A stretch of 64,000 nucleotides of DNA from contig BLJB01000028.1 of NCBI GenBank assembly GCA_013423325.1, positions 62,001 to 126,000 on the forward strand, in the 5' to 3' direction. The translations under genes were made by a program, and so were the position numbers. Positions within the stretch are counted from its first letter, which is position 1. Each line of letters begins with the position of its first letter. Shown in pieces: positions 32,192 through 42,589 of the stretch. A model generated the notes under the pieces. That model saw only the letters and a program-made list of their open reading frames with translations, was not told the DNA's origin and made no database searches. Source of the stretch: Usnea hakonensis (lineage: Eukaryota > Ascomycota > Lecanoromycetes > Lecanorales > Parmeliaceae).

Positions 32192-34816
32192 TCACTTCCA
32201 TCGCCCCGATTTACTACCCACTTTACTTTCCCTCTCCTCCTCTTCGTCTTCTTCTTCTACCGGCGCAGGAGTTCTCCTCTCTGTCCGTCTCTTGTGCCTT
32301 CTGCGCCGACTCGAGCTTACGTTTGACGCCGAGTCGTCAGGTGCGATCTCCGACATTCCATCATCAAACCCATCATCCGTCTCACTTTCCCATGCCTTGT
32401 GCCCTTCACCGAGATGACTAGCTGGGGTACCCCTCATCGAATCCATATCGAAGATCCCCCTCCTTCTTTGATTCGCTTGCGCGAGACCTGCCCCTCGCTC
32501 TCGAAGCGCCTGACGAACAGCTTCAGCCTTGTAATGTAGAGCTTCGAAAGAATGCTCGAGATAATCCATTGAGAGAAAAATTTCGCGCTCTACTTCGGCT
32601 AGGACGGCGATTTCCGTTTCCTCGTCTAGAGCAACGGGAGCGCCGGCGGTTGCAGGAGCGGGGGTTTGGCCGCGAGAAAAGGGCGTGGGACCTCGGGAAA
32701 GGGGCATTGATGGGGTGGTCATGCGAGGTGCTAGCTGAGAAGCTCGAAACCCGCCTCGGGACGGAGGTGGGGCGGGAGCAGTAGTGATGGGGTGATCATC
32801 GGCGCCGCTTCGTAGAAAGCCATCGAAGCGGCCTGAAGTGAGAATGTCCCATTCAGGATCACTAATCGCAGCAAGGGTGGCAATGACGTTGTGTAGTGAT
32901 GGATTATTCAAGAGATACATGGCGGATTCGGGATCTCGTGGAGGTTTTGATAGGCGGTAGAGCCGTTGAATCGCAAGGCCCGTCTTTTGCAATAATTCTG
33001 ACTCGGGGCCAATCGATGGTGCTGCAGCCGCAGATGGCGCTGTAGAAGCTGGTCTGCTTGGTTGCACTCCGGCCAAAGACGAGAAAATCGGTCGTTGCTC
33101 AGGTTCTAGGCGAGTCAGCATAGCGAATGTTAACGTTTCGTCATCTACATCCTGCGGAGGGCTGGACGGCTGTTGCGGCTGACTGTCAAGCCATCGGTCC
33201 ACAGTCATCTTTGTCTTCTTTGACTGTCGAATATAGTGGTCTCGGAATTCTTCAGGAACGTCCACATCCAGCTTCTGCATCGGAGGGACATTTTCAGGAG
33301 TAGAGATGCCCAAACCATCTTGCGTAGAGTCCATCACAAAATTGGGCCATTGCGGTAACTCCTGCCTTCCACATACGTATTCCAAAATTTCACCCCAGCT
33401 AACACCGCGCTCATCATCAAGTTCGGCTTCGGAAAGTTGAGATGTCTGGCATAGCATACATGTGCAGGTCTCTGATGAGATATCTCGTGCAAAGACGGCT
33501 TCTAATCGATCGAGGAGCCGGCGAGCAACAGAACGATACCCAGTAGCAACAGCTAAAGATCCGTTGCGGGACATGACTTTGGTGTATTCGTCTAAAATTT
33601 TGCTCAGGGGACCGAAGAACTTTTCAGCTTGCGCAGCTACTGCAGGAGCTGGAAGCGGAGTCTGCGTTGGCAGCCCGCCACCGAGAAGACTTCTGGGCAC
33701 ACTTTGCGGCAAACCTCCATTTTGCATTAGATAATCGACTCGCGGCATTGGAAGATCAAGAGCCGGAGGGGGCGGCGGGGGCATTGGCGAGTCTCCTAAT
33801 GCACTCGCTACCCCGTAGTCGTTGAGCGTAGAGAGAGCAGGCGTTTCTTTCCTGTTAGGTGGAACTCGCGGCTCAGCAGTTGTCGGTGTCCCAGGTGAGG
33901 AGTCGGGATCGGTGGCAGGAGATGAATCACGATTTGCGACGGGCGTTGCTGGTCGTTGCACCTTTGATTGGTTCGGCGCGACTGATGTGGCGTCGGAATC
34001 GATGGTTGAGCCCTTGCTGGTCTCGCTTTTGATAATTGATGATTGAGTAGAAGATGCTGACCTTCGAAGGCTCGTGGCTGATGCCGAGTCTTCAACTGTC
34101 GCGACCTTTGGTCTAAGCTTGGACGGTGTGCTGGGCTTTGAACTCTTCGCAGATTTGGTGACTTTGTCCTCCTCTTTTCCAGACTCACGCTCACGCACAC
34201 TTGTCCTTGATCGAGAGGAATTTAATGGCCACTCTTTTTCTCGATCACTGGCGTCTGAATCTGTTCGCCCAAGCTTCTTCTTCAACTCATCCGCATGCTT
34301 CTGTAGATCGGTACCCTTGCGCTCTTTCTTGACCGTATCTGCCTTGACTTTCTCGGTTGGGGCCTTCTGATCTACCGTCGTCTCAGGCGGACTAGGAGGC
34401 GCTCGATGTGGAGGAGGCAGGTTTGTAGTCTCCTTGAGCTTCACTCCAGCTCCCGGTCCTTTCCCTCGATCTAGATCGGTGGGATCGGGGGTATAGTAGC
34501 TGGTCCTGGGGTTGACAACATTTTCCCTACTTCCAACCGCCTCTTTGCTGTGTGCCTTGGAGAATGAAGGATAAGCTAAGCTTGTTTTGCTTGGGATAGG
34601 CGTGTCTGTTGTAGGGCGTCTTTCCGACTCGTATACAGGCATTGATGCTCTCCGTGGCTTGGGAGCTGGTGAGGTGTCGGTAGACCTGCGCTCTGGTGGG
34701 GTAGAAGCTTTGTCGACTTTGCGAGATGAGCGTTTTGACTTGTGCCTTGCTTTTTCCCTCGATTTTGGCGTATCGGGATCCCTTTCCCTTTCCTTGTCTC
34801 TTACTTTTGAAGGCAT
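32192..34816 (-). CDS. 874-residue conserved-looking disordered protein
   Basis: A single open frame from ATG 34816. The N-terminal 350 residues are charged and low in complexity (RDKERERDPDTPKSREKAR; many Ser/Pro/Lys/Thr). A folded-looking middle follows, with KFFGPLSKILDEYTKVMSRN, SVARRLLDRLEAVFARDISS and a CTCMLC cluster. GVSWGEILEYVCGRQELPQW and EEFRDHYIRQSKKTKMTVDR come after it. The C-terminus includes an AVLAEVEREIFLSMDYLEHS helix and a basic SRRRRHKRR stretch before an acidic tail. I believe similar proteins occur across filamentous fungi but cannot name a function. Nuclear location is suggested by the basic clusters. Confidence 0.75.
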   Translation of the reverse strand: MPSKVRDKERERDPDTPKSREKARHKSKRSSRKVDKASTPPERRSTDTSPAPKPRRASMPVYESERRPTTDTPIPSKTSLAYPSFSKAHSKEAVGSRENVVNPRTSYYTPDPTDLDRGKGPGAGVKLKETTNLPPPHRAPPSPPETTVDQKAPTEKVKADTVKKERKGTDLQKHADELKKKLGRTDSDASDREKEWPLNSSRSRTSVRERESGKEEDKVTKSAKSSKPSTPSKLRPKVATVEDSASATSLRRSASSTQSSIIKSETSKGSTIDSDATSVAPNQSKVQRPATPVANRDSSPATDPDSSPGTPTTAEPRVPPNRKETPALSTLNDYGVASALGDSPMPPPPPPALDLPMPRVDYLMQNGGLPQSVPRSLLGGGLPTQTPLPAPAVAAQAEKFFGPLSKILDEYTKVMSRNGSLAVATGYRSVARRLLDRLEAVFARDISSETCTCMLCQTSQLSEAELDDERGVSWGEILEYVCGRQELPQWPNFVMDSTQDGLGISTPENVPPMQKLDVDVPEEFRDHYIRQSKKTKMTVDRWLDSQPQQPSSPPQDVDDETLTFAMLTRLEPEQRPIFSSLAGVQPSRPASTAPSAAAAPSIGPESELLQKTGLAIQRLYRLSKPPRDPESAMYLLNNPSLHNVIATLAAISDPEWDILTSGRFDGFLRSGADDHPITTAPAPPPSRGGFRASQLAPRMTTPSMPLSRGPTPFSRGQTPAPATAGAPVALDEETEIAVLAEVEREIFLSMDYLEHSFEALHYKAEAVRQALRERGAGLAQANQRRRGIFDMDSMRGTPASHLGEGHKAWESETDDGFDDGMSEIAPDDSASNVSSSRRRRHKRRTERRTPAPVEEEDEEEERESKVGSKSGRWK

Positions 34817-36055
34817 GATGTGAGGGTTGAAGGGCTGGGAGGAGTTGGTTGACGCGCCGCCAGGTGAGCTCTATCCAATGCAGTGTAGAATAGTGTCAGA
34901 ATTGAGGGATATATAGGTGAATGGTAGCAGCTGGCGTTTGTTGCATGATATTAATAGTCGCTTGGCAGGTGAGGTAGGTGCTGCTGGCGGCGCATTAGTA
35001 CGGAAGGAGGAGCGAATGGGATGAGGCGAGAGGTGCACGAAGGGGGAGGAGGCGACCAATTAGCGGTTAGTGAGGGACATATGATATCTTATGAATTTCG
35101 TGTAGGCCAGCTGCAGGCGAGAATGAGTAAGGGTTGTATGACTTGCGCCTGTAATGTGGATGAGAAGAAGCAGCTACGAGTGAAGGACCATGGATCAGCC
35201 TGTAGCCTGTAGCATCAACTGGTGGCGCTAAGGAATTGAGGTGTTTTTAGTCTTGGCGTCCCTGCCTTGCCGCTCCGCTCCAATTTAGCGCTATCATTTT
35301 ATGCACGTACACCTGAAAGGCTTCACACTTCACATTTTCATCGTCTCTTTCTGCCTTACTCATGTCAGGCTCCAATGACGCTCTAGGCTAGCATATGCTA
35401 ATCAAGAGCACTGCAATAAGATCAATAGCAGCAGAGCTCTGTGGCGTCTACCTATGATAGCCTGCCCAAAGCGCTCGAATACCCACTCCACTCGCCACGA
35501 ACATGCGGTATCTACATAACACGACCACTCTTGCTAACAGCGCCAGTCTTCCAAACAAATACAAGTATCAGGATAAAAAGAAATGTTTCTTGTCCCCGCG
35601 AGAAGCAATCTGACTGGCTAAAGTATCTCCAACCGCGGCATCAGTCGTTTATATTTATCAAATTGTTTCATCGAAAAAGTGTTAAGGTCTTCATTGTCCC
35701 ACTCCCAAACAAAAGGTCTTTTTCCAGGAGTGTCTGTTGTTTCTGATATCTCTCAATCCTATCATCGCTCCATGGCCACCCATCCTGAAGTTTTACCCGT
35801 TAAGAAGATGCAAAAATGGAAACGCGCAACGCATTTCCCCCTTCTGTTTCATATACGCCCACCGTCGCTCACACATGACACATCCGCGAGAGGAACACAT
35901 AAAATTCTCACCATCACAATGCCATTCTTCCTTCTTCAAGACCACTGCAACTCCCCCAAACCTCCCAAAAGCTCTCCGACACCCATCACCGAATCCAAGC
36001 CACCGCCTCCAAGACATTCAAACAACTCAAAGCGACCAATCCATTTTCAAAAACA
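34817..36055. other. intergenic DNA, no gene supported
   Basis: This is the promoter side of both the disordered-protein gene (leftward) and the small zinc-ribbon gene (rightward). Overlapping + frames near 35680-36210 are shadows of CA-rich leader sequence. Confidence 0.5.
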
Positions 36056-36262
36056 ATGGGCTCATGCTTCTCCAAGGATCCAACGCGATCTTCAACCCAA
36101 CCATCAACCCAACCATCCACCAAACCTCCAGAGCCCGACCGCTGCGAAAAATGCGGAGTCGTGTTGTTAAAAGGACGCAACTGGGAAGACATTGCGGATT
36201 ACAGGTGTGATGCCTGCGAGACGAAGGACTACAAAAGATGTGGTGGGCTCGCCAAGCGTTAA
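36056..36262 (+). CDS. small zinc-ribbon-like protein with acylation-type N-terminus
   Basis: A 68-residue frame from ATG 36056 to TAA 36262. The N-terminus MGSCFSK fits an N-myristoylation signal (Gly2, Ser6) next to a palmitoylatable Cys4, as in membrane-tethered signalling proteins. After a QPSTQPST linker it has DRCEKCGVVLL, RNWEDIADYRCDACETKDY and KRCGG. These two CxxC pairs could bind one zinc. The protein is shorter than usual zinc-ribbon proteins. Bases 36083-36121 show CAACCATC repeats within the linker. Function unknown. A leader of about 170 bp rich in CCA/CAA precedes it. Confidence 0.5.
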   Translation: MGSCFSKDPTRSSTQPSTQPSTKPPEPDRCEKCGVVLLKGRNWEDIADYRCDACETKDYKRCGGLAKR

Positions 36263-36934
36263 GCAGTGAAATCTAAGTAACGCAATGCGCGCGGTTATAT
36301 TTGGCACGACGGGTTCGTCAGGTCTAGGACCTCGATGGGAGCGGAGCGACGGCTTTTTCACAGGATACTAGCGCTGGCGTTATGAATCTAGAGACAGGCA
36401 GGGCCCATCACCACCATCCTCGTCTTTCCTTCCCAAGCCAAGCCTGTAATGAGAATAAGACATCTATGAGGTCTGGTACCTAAATGAAAATCACAGTATT
36501 CCTTCACCGCAAGCACACATCTCACAGCCCACTCACTCACTCTTCGCCCACAACTACAAAATATACCCAAAAGCCATCATCCCTAACCAAACCAATCCCT
36601 CTTCCACACTCTTACAATCCCCACGAAAACAATCCATACCCAACCCCCCCACACATCCATCCCAAACCGTGGCCACAACCCCCCCTTCTCCCAAACACCC
36701 ACCCTCACTCGTACCATCCATACCCATTCCCCTAGCTACAATCTCAATCGCCAACACTTGAAATGGTGGTAGAAGTTGTGACTACGATGTGAAATGATCA
36801 GCGAGCGGTATTGTCGTAGGTGTTTGGGAAAACAAGAAATGTGTTTCGAGAGGACGGAGAAATCGCCGTGTGATATTTGAATAGCTCCCAGGAAGAGTTC
36901 AGATCTAGTTTGAGATAGGTCATCCCTGTCCAGC
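36263..36934. other. convergent intergenic region
   Basis: CCA/CCC-rich sequence at 36580-36730 produces long but artificial frames on both strands. No gene is supported. Confidence 0.5.
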
Positions 36935-38816
36935 TCAAGCAGTGAGCCCTGCAGAGTCAGTCTGTCGAGGCTCTCCAGCAGCCTCAAAGTGCCCATCAAT
37001 AATCACAATCGCCTGTGACGACGACCCCGCAGAACCCCAGGTGACATTATGACCTCGTCCAATCATGTAATCTACCGTCGAATTATCAAAGTCCCACTCG
37101 AAGCTTACTTGATTGGGTAACAGCTGGTCATGCAATCGAGGCTGCCTCAGTGCATCATGCACCCTCATCTTCCGATCAAGGATATTTAGCGCAGTCTGAA
37201 TGACAGTGGTAATGATACGTGATCCACCCGAGGCTCCAAAGACGGCAAACAAGGTCCCGTTGGCAAATTCGGCCATGATGGGAGTGATGGATGACATCGA
37301 TCGTTTATGTGGCCGGACATAGTTTGCTGGAGAAGGATAGTAGCCAAAGACATTGGAGATGTTGGGAACCGAGAAGTCGGCCATTTCATTGTTCATGATA
37401 ACCCCGGTCTCAGGCACCATGACCCTGGAGCCAAAGAAGAGATTGACAGTGCTGGTCATGGAAATGGCCATCCCGGATGCATCTGCAGTGACCACGTGGG
37501 AAGTGCCATGGTTCTCATGGCTCTCAAACCCGTCTGGGTCATAGTCTGAGACATTGAGCGTGTGCTTGTCGGAGATTCTAGCTCTGACCTCATTGGCAAA
37601 AGTCTGGTTGAGCATACCGGCCTCGTAGGTAGTGATACCATCTACAAAGTCTGGGTCTCCCAGACTCGCTCTCTTCCCGTACCCAAACCTTATAGCTTCA
37701 TCTAGTCTATGGGTGCTCAAATTCACTGTATTGATTTGTCCAAAATCTTCGTAGCCTTCAAGAATTTTCATCACGCTCAAAGCTACTGCACCTGAAGCAG
37801 GTGCGCCGCAGCCTTGTAGGCTATAGCCTTTATAATTGATAGCTAACGGCGCTCTTGTTACCACTTTGTAGCCTGCCAGATCTTCCATGGTCATGGACCC
37901 ATTGGTTTCGTGCATCGCACGAATTGTAGCCTCGGCCAGTCGGCCCGTGTAGAATGCATCTGGGCCTGCTACCGCTATGGCTTCCAATGTGTGCGCATAG
38001 CGCTTGCGGGTCATAATATCTCCTGTCCCAACTCTTGTGCCATTCGGAGCAAAGTCCTCCGCCCAAGTCGGCTCTTCCGTGAGGAAGTCGTCGCCAGTGA
38101 ATTCAGTGATAACAGCCATGGCCTTGGCAAAGTCGCGGCTGACAATAAATCCATCCCGGGCGAGACTAATGGCCGGTTGAAGGACTGAAGACCAGGGAAG
38201 GCAACCGTAGGTTTGATGGATGAGATGAAGCCCTTTGATCTCACCGGGGACTCCACTGCCTTGTCTCAGCCATAGTCCTGCAACATTGAAGTATTGAGAT
38301 ACCTCGCTAACCCACCAACGAGCGATCCGCCAACATTGTTCTTGAACATATCCTGAAAGGCTGCCGCAGGTGCGGTCTCTCGGAAGTCAATTGAGTCGTA
38401 GCTGCCATTTGCCAATCGGATGAGGGCGAAGCCACCTCCTCCTAGTCCGCTATGATGGCAGTCTGGGTATATTTAGCTTTGCCCCGCCTTATTCTGGGAG
38501 GGGTTGCTGACCGACCACGCCAATGCACAGGGTAGTCCCTACAAGCTACCCGAACGGTCAGCTATGCTTGAACAAAGGAGATGCGAGGACCTACAGCGTC
38601 AGCAGCATTACCACCAGCTTTCAACAAGTTGATGCCTATCTGGCTACATACTCTGTTCTCGGAGGCAACAGCGCCGAGTCGGTCATGGTCATGGTTTGTA
38701 TGTTGAGCTTGGAGGTCGAGAAAGGCCTGCGGCGGCGCAAAAGCAGCACAGGAAAATGTTAGAAGAGAACATGTCAACGCAAAAGACCAACCCCGCCACC
38801 AAGCACAACGGGTCAT
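36935..38816 (-). CDS. gamma-glutamyltransferase (secreted or surface)
   Basis: Four exons fit in phase: 38816-38595, 38545-38512, 38462-38316 and 38277-36935 (581 residues). A signal or anchor segment (WSFALTCSLLTFSCAAFA) is followed by GAVASENRVCSQIG and LLKAGGNAADA. CHHSGLGGGGF and GVPGEIKGLHLIHQTYG come next, all family hallmarks. The self-processing and catalytic threonine is in ENHGTSHVVTADASG. The SSITPIM and GASGGSRI blocks of the small subunit follow. The enzyme removes gamma-glutamyl groups from glutathione and conjugates. Length is normal and no defect was seen. The second exon is only 34 bp. Confidence 0.92.
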
Positions 38817-39539
38817 TTCATTCAAGGTGGAGGGACGGTGTGTACTCTACCTGTCTACCTGTCTCTAAAGGGAGCGATAAGAATAAGTAAGACCGAATTC
38901 GTAGGGCTGAGAAGCGCCTGCTTATCAAGCGCGCGTCACCACAATTGTTTACTTTTTGATTAAGTAAGGTATGTTTATACCTGAAGTACATGTACGCAGG
39001 TGATGTGGTAATGTACCTTAATTAAAGTATCAACCCATTTTTTCCTGGAAGAGTAGCTATTCTGTGTTCAGATCTACCCTTCGTCATCGTCCTCTCAAAG
39101 TTTCATGATGGATATTGGGCCGTCTGAGACTTCGCATATCGCGTCGCAAAGATAAGTAGGTAAGTAGTATAGCGGCATTGCCCATTCAATGTTCGAGTAC
39201 ATGGAGTGACATGAAATGATGAAAATGCCAGGACTCAGCCCACAATCACAATCCATTCACTCCAATCAAAGTCTAAAGCTGAAAGCTTTTGTCAAACCAT
39301 CACTTTTTCTCAAAGTCCTATCACATCCATACCGTTTTGGTAAAGAAAGGTAGCTATCATACGCAAATTCTACGCCTGAACGCCTGAATCACTAGCCGTC
39401 GGCCAGGTATGAAAGTGGGAAGCGCAACAAGTGCTTTTTGCCGCGATGCGCGTTGTGCTTTATAAATTGCACGTTCCCCTTTAGACTGCAGCAAATTTGA
39501 AAGCCTACAGCGGATGATTCTGGTTCTTCGGATTGGGCG
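38817..39539. promoter_or_regulatory. divergent intergenic region
   Basis: It lies between the gamma-glutamyltransferase start (leftward) and the secreted-protein start (rightward). A palindrome-like AAGTAAGGTA .. TACCTTAATT pair occurs at 38960-39025. A TATAAATT box-like element is at about 39462. No specific operator is claimed. Confidence 0.4.
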
Positions 39540-40649
39540 ATGCGATCTTTTCCCGTCATCATGCTATCTCGCTCAAGGATGCATGGTCTCTACGTCTCAA
39601 TCCTCCTAATACCAACACTGCTGCGCACAGTGTCAGGTTATGTCGCGCAGTCGCCCGATGTGTTGGTCACACCGGTATTCAGTCCAACTGTCGCTACAGC
39701 CTCCAATTCATCAATGATAGAATCATCTAGTGTGCAGCTAGATTTAGGGCAAGAACAACCACCGTTCGGATTCAAAGTCGAGTATATTTGGAAGGCTCAT
39801 GGCATAGCGTTCGACCGTCTCGAATTGTTCAACACCATCTTTCTTGAGATGGCAATACTTGCAGCCCAGCCTTGGAACGGCGTTCTTACTATTGTTCAAA
39901 GTCCGCCACTCTTTGGAGTAGTAATTAGCTTCATAGGTGACCGCATCGCGCGAGAGATGAGAGCCAAACACGCCATGTGGGCTCTGAAGGAAGTCTTTGA
40001 CATCTTCGTGAATAACAGACGTTATGCGCCCGGCTCCGTGGTGGTGGACATTATCAACACAAGATTGGGAGTAGGCAGCGTGCAACCTGCCCGGTCAATT
40101 CAAGCAACAAGCTCACAAGCTGAGGGTCCCTCTAATGCTACAGTACCTCTTACCGACATCGTACTCGGTATGAATTCCTCTCTTTCGCCCAACAGCCAAG
40201 GAAGCGCTGGTTTATCAAATCCAGAGAAAATTAAGATAGAGATTGATTATCGCCCCGGCGGTGTTTCTTTTGACTTTACTCAGATATACAACTCTTCACT
40301 CAAACTCTTGATCAGGGTTGCCGAGCCAGCGAATAGAGACGCAAGTATCGGGCCGATCGTGTCTACCTACAACGACATAGAAAACTTTACAATCAGCGTG
40401 GTATCTAATCCCTTCGCGAAGGCCACTTTTTTATCTTGGGTAGATTGCATCAGGACCCTCCATTCCCTAATTAATGACATGTGGACACATGGTCCAGACG
40501 GCACCTGGGCGGAGCTAGACGGAACAATAATGAACGATAGGACTGAGATTGGGAGATTATGCATAGACAGAGGCGATCTGACCCGCTTGGCTCCTGCGAC
40601 TGTATGCACCAATGTACTTTCAAATGGCGCCAGTGCGCAGCGAGTATAA
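39540..40649 (+). CDS. unrecognised secreted protein, 369 residues
   Basis: An intronless frame. The N-terminus has two candidate starts, Met1 (39540) and Met14 (39579). The hydrophobic stretch LYVSILLIPTLLRTVSG directly after the second makes it the better signal peptide. The body contains PFGFKVEYIWKAHGIAFDRL, REMRAKHAMWALKEVFDIFV, and several N-glycosylation sites (NSS, NAT, NSS, NFT). No conserved cysteine pattern and no domain is recognised. A minus-strand ORF across the 3' end is a shadow. Confidence 0.65.
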   Translation: MRSFPVIMLSRSRMHGLYVSILLIPTLLRTVSGYVAQSPDVLVTPVFSPTVATASNSSMIESSSVQLDLGQEQPPFGFKVEYIWKAHGIAFDRLELFNTIFLEMAILAAQPWNGVLTIVQSPPLFGVVISFIGDRIAREMRAKHAMWALKEVFDIFVNNRRYAPGSVVVDIINTRLGVGSVQPARSIQATSSQAEGPSNATVPLTDIVLGMNSSLSPNSQGSAGLSNPEKIKIEIDYRPGGVSFDFTQIYNSSLKLLIRVAEPANRDASIGPIVSTYNDIENFTISVVSNPFAKATFLSWVDCIRTLHSLINDMWTHGPDGTWAELDGTIMNDRTEIGRLCIDRGDLTRLAPATVCTNVLSNGASAQRV

Positions 40650-41339
40650 AGAAGCACATGTGGGTGCAGCTTGTCAGGGATGGAGAGCTCAAAACGCACG
40701 TCTGATGACTCTTGGAGGCAGGACATGCCAGTGTAATCTGCCATCATGTTTCTGGTCGACAAAGCCGTCTTTTTCCATAATGTCATTATCAGCTTCCGTG
40801 GCTGGACGTACAGCGGTGACGGACACTGACAAGAACAAGTCAAGTGGAGCCGCGATGGAGGAACTGTGTGTGGTACAAGACGTCATATGAGAAGCCTACC
40901 CAGAAAATTATCATGCATGGAGGATTGGAGCATCTATCTGCATGTTAGTTGAGAGCGATAGCTAGACCTATGTTGTTAAGACAATGCTTACAATACTCAT
41001 CCTACCTTTACGATCTCAGTCCTTGGTAGGCACTCCTGGCTTCCAACTAGCACTGTTTCGAAGTCACTCACCAGTGTGACTGCTTTCATGGCCATGGGCG
41101 CAGCTCAGCATACCACAGTAGTATAGACTTCCTATCAATTGAATCCTCTTTACCCACCACTGTTGAATTATATAGCTACCATCCTAGCAGTCACTGACAC
41201 TCCATGAAGATAGGATCTGGGATCTCCATATGCCATCCAGCTGTCATCGCCTCATAGTGTCAACAAAGCCAAACCCAAGCGAATGAAGCCACACTATTCC
41301 ATCGACTCAACCTCCAGAAAGTAATCTTCTTCAAAGATA
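40650..41339. other. intergenic DNA
   Basis: No coding evidence on either strand beyond short shadows. The right end grades into the epimerase relic. Confidence 0.5.
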
Positions 41340-42015
41340 GGCGGACCAAAATCCAAGCGAAGCACTCCCCTTCCAAACCTGCCCGCAAACCAAACTTCAC
41401 GGGCTTTCAAGCCAGCTCACTCTTCGTCTTCTCACTCGATATCTGATCGTCCAAGCCAATCACATGGCCAGAAACCCCAGGGCGGCCACAGCTTCATTCA
41501 AAGATTGACCCTGCACTAATAACTGCAGAAGCTTCCCCATCAGCGTGCAAATATCTTCCATCGGGATACCTTGCTCAGCAACGGCATGACAACTAGCGCC
41601 AGCGGAACCTTTCTCTCGCGCGAGATGGGAGAGAATGGCAGCAGCATCTCAATGGACGACAAGCCATCGTGCAAAAGCGTCGTCAAGGTAGATCACCGAG
41701 CCTTTTTGGCGGCGGTACAGGTTGATCGATTGCGGGATGAATGCTGCATCTCCTGCAGGGTGGTAAGCGGATGACGGAGCCGCGCACCTGAAAAAAAAAA
41801 AATCAGATCTGCAGACATGATGCATCAGACAACGGGCCGTCCCGCTCGTGTTCAGTGTCCTCAGTATTCAATGTGCCCTCAGGGGGGCTCCCAGAGCCGG
41901 AAGCGATGACGAGTGGTTTCCCTGTGCTTCCTAGCGCTTGTCCCATGGCTTCAATGTCTGCTCCGTCGATTGCGCAGGCTGTGGCAAAGTCGCTGAAGTC
42001 ATAAATGACTGCCCA
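41340..42015 (-). pseudogene. decayed NAD-dependent epimerase/dehydratase (extended SDR)
   Basis: On the minus strand, 42010-41830 reads VIYDFSDFATACAIDGADIE, then AMGQALGSTGKPLVIASGSG. From about 41790, VRGSVIRLPP follows. From 41764, GDAAFIPQSINLYRRQKGSV precedes a frameshift and a TGA. DAAAILSHLAREKGSAGAS and AVAEQGIPMEDICTLMGKLL follow, then LNEAVAALGFLA. These are consecutive blocks of an extended SDR oxidoreductase. Defects include a deletion where the VHG/GDHG loop should be, a stop after the VVH block, a frameshift near 41475, and a TGA in place of the GW Trp. The nucleotide-binding half upstream is not readable. A 12-A run at 41791-41802 lies near a former splice acceptor. Confidence 0.75.
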
Positions 42016-42589
42016 CCACTGTTACAGCTACCATGTATATAGTCTGAAATATGGCGAATGAAGCACTCACGATATGGAAGCCAGAAAGACTACAGCCAGT
42101 ATAGAGGGAAACAGATAGTATGAAATTGTCCCACTGTGATTGAAGCGCATCAAGCAGAGTATTGTCTACGCATCACATGGTCGAGAGGGAACGGGAAAAG
42201 ATGATTGAGGAAAGAGGTGTATGCTGTTACCCGTACCCCAAGTTTTTGATATAGGCAATTTCAGGGGCGATCTCCGGAGAATAATGAATTTACTCTCTTA
42301 CTTATGCTACTCGGCCCGTGACATGTATACATTATGCAGATCATGCACGGAATAAGAATTCGAGGTCTTAGAAGATATGCAGGTATGTCCATTCAACGGG
42401 CATTTCTGATTTCACATCCTATGATGCACCACTCTCTCAACACATAGATAACACATGAATGTCACACGGCCAATGGTCTTGGCACAGGGGTATTTAGGTA
42501 GCACTTTCTTCATAGAAAATGGATCAGTCCTACACCCATAGCCATATTCCAACACCTACGCCTACAGCCTCACTATAACCTAGACCAAC
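42016..42589. other. leader region of the oxidoreductase cluster
   Basis: It contains the unreadable 5' remains of the epimerase gene and the promoter of the SDR gene. No other feature was recognised. Confidence 0.4.

Noticed and set aside
33808..34370. Long frames antisense or out of frame within the 874-residue gene
   Set aside because: They are shadows of the biased codon use of the real minus-strand frame.
37186..38256. Several frames on both strands within the gamma-glutamyltransferase gene
   Set aside because: All lack family features and lie inside a well-supported multi-exon gene.
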